DNA of 33,644 bases from Bacillota bacterium (GTDB taxonomy: Bacteria > Bacillota_I > Bacilli_A > Izemoplasmatales > Hujiaoplasmataceae): assembly GCA_003245625.1 (NCBI GenBank), contig QKCT01000107.1, positions 1 through 33,644 of the forward strand. Reading direction: 5' to 3'. Every line of letters begins with the position of its first letter. Within the stretch, counting starts at the first letter, position 1. Both the position numbers and the translations under genes were made by a program. This document shows, piece by piece, positions 17,332 through 25,892 of this stretch. The notes below the pieces were generated by a model. The model saw only the letters and a program-made list of their open reading frames with translations. It was not told the DNA's origin and did not search any database.

Positions 17332-19008
17332 ATGCCACATCTGTTTTTGGAAATTGAATGGGAAATAACGATATTTTCCATCCTTGGAGGACTAGGCGTC
17401 TTCTTATACGGAATCAATCTGATGAGCGATTCTCTCAAAAAAATTGCGGGGTCCAAATTAAAATTGATTTTGGAAAAAACGACCAATACACCATTAAAAG
17501 GTATATTCGTCGGTATTTTCATTACAGCGATTATTCAATCATCATCCGCAACGAGTGCTTTGGTCGTTGGTTTGGTTCGTGCCGGATTAATGACGTTACC
17601 GCAAGCGGTTGGAGTAATCTTTGGGGCTAATATTGGTACAACATTTACGTCTGTCCTTATATCTTTAAGTATCGGAGATTATAAATACCCGATTATGTTC
17701 GTTGGAGCCGTCATGATTTTCTTTATTCAAAATAAGAAAGTCAAGAATTACGGTAGAACTTTGATGGGATTTGGGATGTTATTCTTTGGATTGGAAACCA
17801 TGGGAGATGCTTTAAAAGAATTTTCCACATTGCCAGGGTATGTGAACTTACTATCTGCAGTATCCAATCATCCGATTCTTGGTGTTTTGACAGGTGCCGC
17901 AACTACGGCAGTTATTCAATCATCTTCCGCTACCATCGGTATCCTACAAACATTGTATAATAATGGCGGAGTTCCGCTTGTCGGTGCGATTGCCATTGTA
18001 TTAGGTGATAATATAGGTACAACCGTTACTTCTGTAATGGCATCGATTGGAGGATCCTCTCAAGCAAAACGCGCTGCTATGATTCACGTTATGTTTAATA
18101 CAATCGGTACGGTTGTGTTCTTCATTTTAATCAAACCTTATAGCATGTTAATCGAATGGTTTGCTCAAGTGGTTGGAATCACCGATTGGGAAACAAGTCG
18201 ATTTACGATATCACTTGCTCACGTTGGATTCAATTTGATTAACGTATTTATCCTATACTTCTTTATACGCCAGATGGTTTGGCTTGTCAGCAAAATCATT
18301 CCAAGTAAGGGAGAGATTCTCGCCAATGAGATCGCTTTGGAAGAAACTTTGGTTAAAGAATCACCGGATTTAGCATTAGAGAATGTGAAAAATGCAATTG
18401 GCAATATGGGTAATGTTGCAAGAGGCATGTACGAATTTGTTTACAACTATGCATTCACAAAAGATGCAAAAGAATTAGAAATGGTCAATCAATGTGAAGA
18501 ATTACTCGATGATATGGATGATAAGATTCATAACTATCTCGTTAAAATCGGTGCTCAAGATTTGGTGGATCGTCAGATCCAACAAGTCGCAAAGGATATC
18601 GATACTATCACTGACGTGGAACGTATTGGTGACCACTTAAATAACTTATCTGAATTCTTCGAAATGCGTCATGAGAAGAAACTCGGATTCCATGACAAAG
18701 CAAGAGAAGAATTAGAAGAATTATTTGAAATTTTAAGACGAACATTAGATCAAGCCATCAATGCCTATATTAATATGGATAGAGACTTAGCACTCGAAGT
18801 TAACGCAAGAGAAGATAAGTTAGATCGCATGGTTAAGAAATTCCGTAAGAATCATATTAACCGCATCAACGATAAGACTTGTGAAGAATTCGAAGCCGGA
18901 TTCTATGTTGATATTCTATCAAATATGGAACGCATTGGAGATCACTGCAATAACATGGCAATTAACGTTTTAACCGATGATTTTACACATGATGACCAGT
19001 ACTATTGA
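17332..19008 (+). CDS. Na+/phosphate cotransporter family protein with C-terminal PhoU-like helical domain
   Basis: Two QSSSATSALVVG / QSSSATIGILQ inverted-repeat motifs, GANIGTTFTS / GDNIGTTVTS; C-terminal PhoU-like DIDTITDVERIGDHLNNLSEF and NMERIGDHCNNMA. Confidence 0.95.
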   Translation: MPHLFLEIEWEITIFSILGGLGVFLYGINLMSDSLKKIAGSKLKLILEKTTNTPLKGIFVGIFITAIIQSSSATSALVVGLVRAGLMTLPQAVGVIFGANIGTTFTSVLISLSIGDYKYPIMFVGAVMIFFIQNKKVKNYGRTLMGFGMLFFGLETMGDALKEFSTLPGYVNLLSAVSNHPILGVLTGAATTAVIQSSSATIGILQTLYNNGGVPLVGAIAIVLGDNIGTTVTSVMASIGGSSQAKRAAMIHVMFNTIGTVVFFILIKPYSMLIEWFAQVVGITDWETSRFTISLAHVGFNLINVFILYFFIRQMVWLVSKIIPSKGEILANEIALEETLVKESPDLALENVKNAIGNMGNVARGMYEFVYNYAFTKDAKELEMVNQCEELLDDMDDKIHNYLVKIGAQDLVDRQIQQVAKDIDTITDVERIGDHLNNLSEFFEMRHEKKLGFHDKAREELEELFEILRRTLDQAINAYINMDRDLALEVNAREDKLDRMVKKFRKNHINRINDKTCEEFEAGFYVDILSNMERIGDHCNNMAINVLTDDFTHDDQYY

Positions 19009-19037
19009 TGATATAAAAATGTTTTAAAAAAATATGC

Positions 19038-19066
19038 TTGTATTATTTATCACTTTAATATATAAT
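19038..19066 (+). promoter_or_regulatory. Putative SigA promoter for rpoE
   Basis: TTGTAT (19038-19043), 17-nt spacer, TATAAT (19061-19066). Confidence 0.65.
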
Positions 19067-19136
19067 ATGTAAAGCAAAAATATAGACAGTCAATACATGG
19101 CAAATCACGTACATTTTTACAGAATGGATGGTAATA

Positions 19137-19775
19137 ATGACAAATAGAAAAAACATGTCAATAATGGAACTTGCTTATCAAATTCTTCTAGAAGAAGAAA
19201 GAGCGATGTCTTTTATTGAACTTTATGACAAGATTTGTAAAGAAAAAGAAATCAGCGAAGAAGATAAAGCTGAGAATATTTCGCAAATCTACTCTGATTT
19301 CATTACATCTGCCAAATTCATTTATGTCGGTGACGATGAATGGGATATCAAAGGAAGACAAGCAATCGATTTGTGGGACAAAGACGGTGCTTACTATGAC
19401 GAATACCCTGACTATGAAGAAGAATTGACTCTGTACGACGACGAAAAAGAACCGGACGAATACTCTATCGAAGAAGATCTTGAAGAAGAAGACGAAGAAG
19501 ACGATAGCGCATACGAAGACGACTTTGATGAAGACGATATCGAAGATGATGAGTCAGATTACGATGACTTTGAAGACGAAGAAGACGATTACATCGAAGA
19601 TGAAGAAGATTTGATCTACGATGAAGACGAAGAAGACGACTTTGAAGATGAAGAGGAAGAAGACGAAGAGGTCGAAGAAGAAGGATTTGACGAACTCGAA
19701 GAAGAGGGCGAAGAATTCGATGATGAAGAGTACAACGAGTACATGGACGATTACGAGGAAATGTACGACGATTAA
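19137..19775 (+). CDS. rpoE: DNA-directed RNA polymerase delta subunit
   Basis: N-terminal HARE-HTH-like MSIMELAYQILLEEERAMSFIELYDKICKEK...FIYVGDDEWDIK and long Asp/Glu tail; adjacent to pyrG as in Bacilli; start could also be 19128. Confidence 0.92.
   Translation: MTNRKNMSIMELAYQILLEEERAMSFIELYDKICKEKEISEEDKAENISQIYSDFITSAKFIYVGDDEWDIKGRQAIDLWDKDGAYYDEYPDYEEELTLYDDEKEPDEYSIEEDLEEEDEEDDSAYEDDFDEDDIEDDESDYDDFEDEEDDYIEDEEDLIYDEDEEDDFEDEEEEDEEVEEEGFDELEEEGEEFDDEEYNEYMDDYEEMYDD
19470..19772 (+). repeat. Low-complexity GAA/GAC codon tract encoding the acidic C-terminal tail of delta
   Basis: Near-uninterrupted D/E codons punctuated by Y/F. Confidence 0.85.
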
Positions 19776-19781
19776 TCTCTT

Positions 19782-19800
19782 TTATGATTGAAAATCATAA
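19782..19800. promoter_or_regulatory. 19-nt perfect inverted repeat overlapping the pyrG -35 region
   Basis: TTATGATT gaa AATCATAA. Confidence 0.6.
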
Positions 19801-19816
19801 TGATATTTGATATAAT
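19788..19816 (+). promoter_or_regulatory. pyrG promoter
   Basis: TTGAAA (19788-19793), 17-nt spacer, TATAAT (19811-19816). Confidence 0.8.
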
Positions 19817-19833
19817 CTTAAAGAGCTCACTAA

Positions 19834-19873
19834 AAAAGGGTTCTCCAATTCGGGAGAATCCTTTTCTTTTTTT
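19834..19873 (+). terminator. pyrG leader terminator/attenuator
   Basis: AAAAGGGTTCTCC aattcg GGAGAATCCTTTT followed by CTTTTTTT, located between the promoter and the pyrG SD (GGAGG 19874-19878). Confidence 0.85.
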
Positions 19874-19886
19874 GGAGGAAGATGAA

Positions 19887-21491
19887 ATGAAGCAAACAAA
19901 ATATATCTTTGTGACCGGTGGGGTTGTTTCCAGCCTTGGGAAGGGGATTGCGGCCGCATCCCTAGGAAGACTGTTAAAAAACAAGGGATTAAAAGTCTTT
20001 ATGGTCAAGTTTGACCCTTATTTAAATGTGGATCCAGGAACAATGTCTCCTTATCAACACGGAGAAGTTTTTGTGACTGACGATGGTGGTGAAACAGATT
20101 TAGACTTGGGTCACTATGAACGCTTTATCGATGAAAATCTTTCCAGAGATTCTTCTGTCACAGCTGGTAAAGTCTACCAAACCGTTATTGAAAAAGAGCG
20201 TAGAGGAGATTATTTAGGCGCTACGATACAAGTTATTCCACACGTAACGAATGAGATCAAGTCTCGATTAACCCAATTATCTGAGGAAACTGGGTGCGAT
20301 GTCTTGATTACCGAAGTTGGAGGAACCGTTGGCGATATCGAATCGCTCCCTTTTTTAGAGGCAATTCGACAGATGAGAAGAGATCTTGGTCCAACCAATA
20401 CGATGTATATTCATAATACATTGATCCCTTATCTAGAAACAACGGGAGAAATGAAGACAAAACCGACTCAACATAGCGTGAAAGAACTGCGATCATTGGG
20501 TATTATTCCTGATGTAATTATATTAAGAACGGTGAAGTCTATCAACAATGCCATCCGTGAAAAAGTTGCACTATTTTGTGATGTTCAAAAAGAAGCAGTA
20601 ATTGAATGTAAAGACGTTGATGTTTTATATGAAGTAATGCTCAATTTGAAAAAAGAACATCTAGACGATCTAGTTGTGAACCATTTAGGCTTGCCTCAAC
20701 AAGAAAGTGATATTACTGTATTCCGTGATTTGATCCAACGAATCAAATCAATCAAATCTAGTGTAAGAATTGCATTGGTTGGAAAATATGTTAGTCTTCA
20801 CGATGCCTATTTATCGGTTAGTGAAGCTTTGAAACACGCCGGATATCATCATTCTGTTGATATCGAAATTGATTGGATCAATTCTGGAACACTAACCGAA
20901 GAGAATGTTCATGAAGTATTAAAGGATCACGATGGAATTTTAGTTCCAGGAGGCTTTGGCCATCGCGGAATCGAAGGGAAAATTGTCGCGATTCAATATG
21001 CTAGAGAAAACAAAATACCGTTTTTTGGTCTTTGTCTAGGAATGCAACTATCCGTTATTGAATTTGCAAGACATCAATGCGGATTAAAAAAAGCTAATTC
21101 TACCGAATTTGAACCGAATACAATTTTCAATGTTATTGATTATTTAAAAGACCAATATGATGGAATCGATATGGGCGGTACAATGCGGTTAGGTCTCTAT
21201 AATTGTGATTTGTTGGAAGGATCCGTCGCAAAAGCCGCTTATGGTAGTGATAGAATCCAAGAACGTCATCGCCATCGATACGAGTTTAACAATAAATTTA
21301 AAGCCATTTTTGAAGAAAACGGGATGATATTCTCGGGCATCAATCCAGAACAAAATCTTTGTGAAATCATCGAACTAAAAGATCATCCATTTTTCTTAGC
21401 GACGCAATTTCATCCAGAGTTTTTAAGTAGACCGGATAAACCGCATCCATTATTTTCAAAATTCATTGAATCCGCAATTAAAAACAAGTAA
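19887..21491 (+). CDS. pyrG: CTP synthase
   Basis: [31 protein letters not shown], [15 protein letters not shown], GAT domain [12 protein letters not shown] and [11 protein letters not shown] 19887 behind SD GGAGGAAG. Confidence 0.98.
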   Translation: MKQTKYIFVTGGVVSSLGKGIAAASLGRLLKNKGLKVFMVKFDPYLNVDPGTMSPYQHGEVFVTDDGGETDLDLGHYERFIDENLSRDSSVTAGKVYQTVIEKERRGDYLGATIQVIPHVTNEIKSRLTQLSEETGCDVLITEVGGTVGDIESLPFLEAIRQMRRDLGPTNTMYIHNTLIPYLETTGEMKTKPTQHSVKELRSLGIIPDVIILRTVKSINNAIREKVALFCDVQKEAVIECKDVDVLYEVMLNLKKEHLDDLVVNHLGLPQQESDITVFRDLIQRIKSIKSSVRIALVGKYVSLHDAYLSVSEALKHAGYHHSVDIEIDWINSGTLTEENVHEVLKDHDGILVPGGFGHRGIEGKIVAIQYARENKIPFFGLCLGMQLSVIEFARHQCGLKKANSTEFEPNTIFNVIDYLKDQYDGIDMGGTMRLGLYNCDLLEGSVAKAAYGSDRIQERHRHRYEFNNKFKAIFEENGMIFSGINPEQNLCEIIELKDHPFFLATQFHPEFLSRPDKPHPLFSKFIESAIKNK

Positions 21492-21518
21492 CGTGCACTC
21501 TTGCATGTTATTTTTTTT
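21490..21518 (+). terminator. Rho-independent terminator after pyrG
   Basis: AACGTGCA ctct TGCATGTT followed by a T-rich run; the stem starts inside the stop codon. Confidence 0.8.
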
Positions 21519-21527
21519 ATTTAGGTA

Positions 21528-21556
21528 TTGTGTAACGCACAGTACTGTGTTATAAT
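21528..21556 (+). promoter_or_regulatory. padR promoter with 12-bp palindrome in the spacer
   Basis: TTGTGT (21528-21533), 17-nt spacer containing CACAGTACTGTG (21538-21549), TATAAT (21551-21556). Confidence 0.75.
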
Positions 21557-21576
21557 ACAAAACAGGAGGGGATAAT

Positions 21577-21942
21577 ATGAATTCACAATTCAAACGAGGA
21601 ATTATCGAACTTTGCGTATTGAAGGAATTAATCCCAGAGGATACCTATGGCTATATGATTATCAATAGTTTATCGGAGCATCTCAACGTCAACGAAAACA
21701 CAATTTATCCGATTTTAAGACGGTTGACGAAAGATGGGTATTTTACAACATACTTAATGGAATCGAGTTCGGGAGCGCCAAGAAAGTACTACAGAATCAC
21801 AAAAAAAGGATTTGATTACTATCTGAAATTACGTGATGAGTGGGACCAATTTATCGGCGGGGTATATGTTATATTAAATAAGGGAGGAAAAACAAATGAA
21901 GAAGTACTTGCAAGATTTAGAGACAGAACTGAGAAAGAATAA
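21577..21942 (+). CDS. PadR family transcriptional regulator
   Basis: IIELCVLKELIPEDTYGYMIINSLSEHLNVNENTIYPILRRLTKDGYFTTYLMESSSGAPRKYYRITKKG. Confidence 0.93.
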   Translation: MNSQFKRGIIELCVLKELIPEDTYGYMIINSLSEHLNVNENTIYPILRRLTKDGYFTTYLMESSSGAPRKYYRITKKGFDYYLKLRDEWDQFIGGVYVILNKGGKTNEEVLARFRDRTEKE

Positions 21943-22858
21943 TCTCAGAGAAGAAGAGATTCAGGACATTCTCGATGATCACAGGGAAATGATCGAGACC
22001 GCTATCGCTGAAGGATTGACAGATGAAGATTTAGAAAGTAAATTTGGTAATCCTAAAGATGTGGCAGAAGAATTGTCCCAGTTCTCCGAAAAGAAGAATG
22101 AAGGAAGGGAAAAGAAAACCAAAATGAAAACAAAAGAATTTACAGGAATTGAAAAAGGATATCAGGTGACAATTAATGTTGTAAACGATGATATCGAAGT
22201 CGTTCATGCGAACGATGACAAAATCACGATCGAGTATACAGGGAAACGAGATCTTGAGGACTACAAAATCGAGTATCAAAACAATGAATTTCTTTTAGAA
22301 GAACCAAAGGGTGGGTTATTCAAAAGAAGCATGTTTTCACACGATAACGGTGGAAAATTTGTAATTACTTTGCCAGAAGGTTTAGAAGTTGGAACATTCA
22401 AATTAAAGGAAATCAATGGAGATATCGATTTGTCGAACATTACCTGCGAATCGTTCCATTACGGAACCACTAACGGAGATTCAAAACTTGTGGGAATCCA
22501 CACGAAAGATGTGAACATTAGTTCTATCAACGGAGATATGCAACTAGAAGATTTTCACGCAACAACCGTTCAACTGTCCCAGATTAGCGGTGATATGAAA
22601 ATATTCAAATCAACGATTGAAGAAGAATTCAATGCTCATACCGTAAGCGGTGATATTTCTTTACAAGAAGTATCCAGTGGAGATTTTCGTCTTAAAACAG
22701 TATCGGGAGATATCAAAGGAGACGAATTCTATCCAAAAAGTGTTTCTTTGAATTCGGTATCCGGCGATATTAAAATCAAAAACTCCGATGCTGACCGCCC
22801 AATTGTAATCAATCATAAAAAATCAATATCCGGAGATATTGAGATCAAAGTCAAATAA
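21896..22858 (+). CDS. DUF1700 (HAAS)-like N-terminus fused to DUF4097-like beta-repeat domain
   Basis: DLETELRKNNLREEEIQDILDDHREMIETAIAEGLTDEDLESKFGNPKDVAEEL followed by repeating 'xxxSGDIxxxxx' motifs (VSGDIS, VSGDIKG, VSGDIKI, ISGDIEI); SD GGAGG. Confidence 0.85.
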   Translation: MKKYLQDLETELRKNNLREEEIQDILDDHREMIETAIAEGLTDEDLESKFGNPKDVAEELSQFSEKKNEGREKKTKMKTKEFTGIEKGYQVTINVVNDDIEVVHANDDKITIEYTGKRDLEDYKIEYQNNEFLLEEPKGGLFKRSMFSHDNGGKFVITLPEGLEVGTFKLKEINGDIDLSNITCESFHYGTTNGDSKLVGIHTKDVNISSINGDMQLEDFHATTVQLSQISGDMKIFKSTIEEEFNAHTVSGDISLQEVSSGDFRLKTVSGDIKGDEFYPKSVSLNSVSGDIKIKNSDADRPIVINHKKSISGDIEIKVK

Positions 22859-22882
22859 TAGCGAAAACATCCCGAAACATAG

Positions 22883-22888
22883 TATAAT
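22883..22888 (+). promoter_or_regulatory. Putative -10 box for the M32 peptidase gene
   Basis: AGTATAATATAC 19 nt upstream of the GTG start; weak -35. Confidence 0.45.
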
Positions 22889-22906
22889 ATACCTGAGGTG
22901 ATAAAT

Positions 22907-24397
22907 GTGGAATTAGCAAAACAATTCAGAAATATGATCAACAAAATGAGAGCATATGAGTATGTTTTCAGCGTATTAGGATGGGATTCCAATACGGAAG
23001 CGCCAAGAGAATCTCATCAGTTAAGAGCGGAAGTAATGGGCGTTTTATCAAAAGAGCTCTTTGCGATGCAGACGTCGAAAGAATATCAAGACGTTGTAAA
23101 TCAGCTGATTGATCAAGTGGATTCTTTAGATGATTTATTAGCAAGAGAAGTCAAGAAAGCAAAGAAGAACTTGGATAAAGTTGTTAATGTACCAGAGTCT
23201 GAATATGTAGAGTATATGAAGCTTGTACAACTTTCTCAATTGGTATGGGAAGATGCGAAAGAAAACAATGATTATGATTCCTTCAAAGGAAACCTAGAAC
23301 AACTCATTGAATTCAATAAAAAGTTTGCTTTGTATTACGCACCAGACAAGGATCCATATGATACGTTACTTGATGAATATGAAGACGGAATGACGACAAA
23401 AGAATACGATGCCTTCTTTGGACAATTAAAAGAAGAACTCGTTCCGTTCGTACGTGAAGTGCTACAGAAAACCAATAACCAATATGATCACTTTATCAAC
23501 GACACTTTCAACGCCAAGAAACAAGAGGAATACTGCGACTATTTGATCGACGTAATCAAATTCGACCGAAATCGTGGTTTGATGAAGAAATCCGTTCATC
23601 CATTTACTTGGAACACATCTCCTCAAGATGTTCGTTTTACAACCAGATATTTAGAAAACTATGTTTTTTCCAGTATTTTTGCGGCGATCCATGAACTAGG
23701 TCATGCAACATATGAACAACAGATTTCAACAGAATTCGATGGTACTTTATTGAGTGGAGGAACTTCCATGGGTATTCATGAATCTCAGTCGAGATTCTAC
23801 GAAAACACCATTGGTAGAAGCTTGGAATTTTGGCAAGCTCATCTTGGAAAATTCAAAGAAATCTTCCCGCACCAAACTCAAAAAATTGAACCAGAAGACA
23901 TGTTTAAAGCAGTCAATAAGGTAGAAGCTTCTTTGATTCGTGTGGAAGCAGATGAATTGACTTATCCAATGCACATAATGTTGCGATATGAAATTGAACG
24001 TTTGTTGATGTCTGGAACAGTTAGCGTTGATGAACTACCTAAATTGTGGGATAACAAGATGGAAGAATACTTGGGTATTCGTCCAGCCAATAATTCCGAA
24101 GGCGTACTTCAAGATGTCCATTGGAGTGGAGGAATGTTTGGATACTTCCCTACCTATGCATTAGGATCTGCATATTCTGCACAAATCTATTATGCAATGC
24201 AAAAAGATTTGGATTTATCTCAACTGATTTTGAATAATCAACTAGAAGAAGTCAACGCTTGGTTGAAAGAAAAAATCCATAAATATGGTTCTAGTAAAAC
24301 TCCAAAAGAGATTTTATTAGAAGTCACCGGCGAAGAATTCAATCCAAAATATTACATTCAATATTTAAAGGACAAATATACTAAACTGTATTTGTAA
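22907..24397 (+). CDS. M32 family carboxypeptidase (Taq-type)
   Basis: Zinc motif HELGHATYEQQ, HESQSRFYEN, WDSNTEAPRESHQLRAEVMGVLS; GTG start at 22907 fits SD GAGGTG better than 22898. Confidence 0.93.
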   Translation: MELAKQFRNMINKMRAYEYVFSVLGWDSNTEAPRESHQLRAEVMGVLSKELFAMQTSKEYQDVVNQLIDQVDSLDDLLAREVKKAKKNLDKVVNVPESEYVEYMKLVQLSQLVWEDAKENNDYDSFKGNLEQLIEFNKKFALYYAPDKDPYDTLLDEYEDGMTTKEYDAFFGQLKEELVPFVREVLQKTNNQYDHFINDTFNAKKQEEYCDYLIDVIKFDRNRGLMKKSVHPFTWNTSPQDVRFTTRYLENYVFSSIFAAIHELGHATYEQQISTEFDGTLLSGGTSMGIHESQSRFYENTIGRSLEFWQAHLGKFKEIFPHQTQKIEPEDMFKAVNKVEASLIRVEADELTYPMHIMLRYEIERLLMSGTVSVDELPKLWDNKMEEYLGIRPANNSEGVLQDVHWSGGMFGYFPTYALGSAYSAQIYYAMQKDLDLSQLILNNQLEEVNAWLKEKIHKYGSSKTPKEILLEVTGEEFNPKYYIQYLKDKYTKLYL

Positions 24398-24407
24398 TGC
24401 ATTGACG

Positions 24408-24434
24408 AGTGGCTCTTGTCGAGCCACTTTTTTT
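24408..24434 (+). terminator. Rho-independent terminator
   Basis: AGTGGCTC ttgtc GAGCCACT TTTTTT. Confidence 0.92.
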
Positions 24435-24496
24435 ATCTTTCAAAAAGAACATTTTTATGATAAAATTTAAGTAATAGAATAATAAGGAGGCAAAGA

Positions 24497-25891
24497 ATGT
24501 TATTAGAGAAGAAACTGATCGAAGAGTTGCTAGACGCAGGGTTATCCCGCGGTGCAGACTTCGCCGAAGTTTTTGTTGAAGAAACCGATTCAACAATGCT
24601 TCAGTCTCTTTCCGGTAAATTGGAAAAAGCTAATAGCAGTAAATTGTTTGGTGTTGGTATCAGACTTGCGAAGAAATTTCAAACTGTTTATGGATATACA
24701 AATAGTCAAAACCCAGAAGATTTATTAAAATTAGCGGACGATTTGTCCAAATCATTTAGCGATGATCAATTAACAAAAAGAGTTCCATTGATGGAGTTAG
24801 AAGTAGGTCCAAGACACAACGCAGAGATCAAACCTCAAGATGTTCCATTAACTGACAAAGTAGCTTTAATGAAAAAAGCATATAAAGCTGCAGCAGATTA
24901 TGATGAAGTCATTCAACAGGTTATCATCTATTTGTTAGACAATACTCAAAATGTATTGATTGCTAACTCAGAAGGTCGTTTTGTGACAGAAACAAGATAC
25001 CGTGTTCGTATCGGAATCAATTCCGTAGCAGCAAAAGACGGTGTGATGCAAACCGGCGGTGTTGGACCTGGTTCAGGGAAAGGATTTGAGTATCTTTTCA
25101 ACGAAATCGATGTGGAAGAATATGGGAAAGAAGCATCTAGAATTGCAATTACCATGTTAAACGCAGAAGAATGTCCAAGTGGAGTTATGCCAGTTGTTAT
25201 CCACAATGGATTCGGAGGAGTCATTTTCCACGAAGCTTGCGGGCATCCTCTTGAAGCAACGTCTGTTGCGAAGAATGCATCTGTATTCTGCAATAAGATG
25301 GGCACTAAAGTTGCATCTGATATCGTTACGGCTATTGATGACGGTACCATTGAAAATAGATGGGGATCTGCAAATTACGATGATGAGGGGTATCCTCAAC
25401 AACGTCGTGTGTTGATTGAAAATGGCGTTTTGAAATCCTATATGATCGACAAATTGAATGGAAGAAGAATGAATGCTGAAGCAACAGGATCTTCCAGAAG
25501 ACAAAACTATAAATTCGCTCCAACATCAAGAATGAGTAATACTTATATTGATAATGGAGAATCAACATTTGATGAGATCATCCAAGATACAAAATATGGT
25601 TTATTTGCAGCAAAACTAGGTGGTGGATCTGTAAATCCTGGTAACGGTGACTTCAACTTCGCCGTTATGGAAGGATATATGATTCGTGATGGAAAAATCG
25701 CAGAACCAGTTCGAGGAGCTTCGCTAGTAGGTAATGGTGCTAATATTCTGTATAAAATAGATATGATCGCTAACAACCTTGAAAGCGCAAGAGGTATGTG
25801 TGGATCCGTATCCGGTTCCATTCCTGCCGATGTCGGCCAACCAACTTTGAGAGTAACAGAAATCACTGTTGGTGGAAAGAGAGGTGCTTAA
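24497..25891 (+). CDS. tldD: TldD metalloprotease
   Basis: HEACGHPLEA zinc motif, GSSRRQNYKFAPTSRMSNTYI, NFAVMEGYMIRDGKIAEPVRGASLVG. Confidence 0.95.
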   Translation: MLLEKKLIEELLDAGLSRGADFAEVFVEETDSTMLQSLSGKLEKANSSKLFGVGIRLAKKFQTVYGYTNSQNPEDLLKLADDLSKSFSDDQLTKRVPLMELEVGPRHNAEIKPQDVPLTDKVALMKKAYKAAADYDEVIQQVIIYLLDNTQNVLIANSEGRFVTETRYRVRIGINSVAAKDGVMQTGGVGPGSGKGFEYLFNEIDVEEYGKEASRIAITMLNAEECPSGVMPVVIHNGFGGVIFHEACGHPLEATSVAKNASVFCNKMGTKVASDIVTAIDDGTIENRWGSANYDDEGYPQQRRVLIENGVLKSYMIDKLNGRRMNAEATGSSRRQNYKFAPTSRMSNTYIDNGESTFDEIIQDTKYGLFAAKLGGGSVNPGNGDFNFAVMEGYMIRDGKIAEPVRGASLVGNGANILYKIDMIANNLESARGMCGSVSGSIPADVGQPTLRVTEITVGGKRGA

Positions 25892-25892
25892 G

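Noticed and set aside
24946-25350. 134-aa minus-strand ORF inside tldD
   Set aside because: Antisense shadow ORF of a strongly conserved gene; no SD or recognisable protein.
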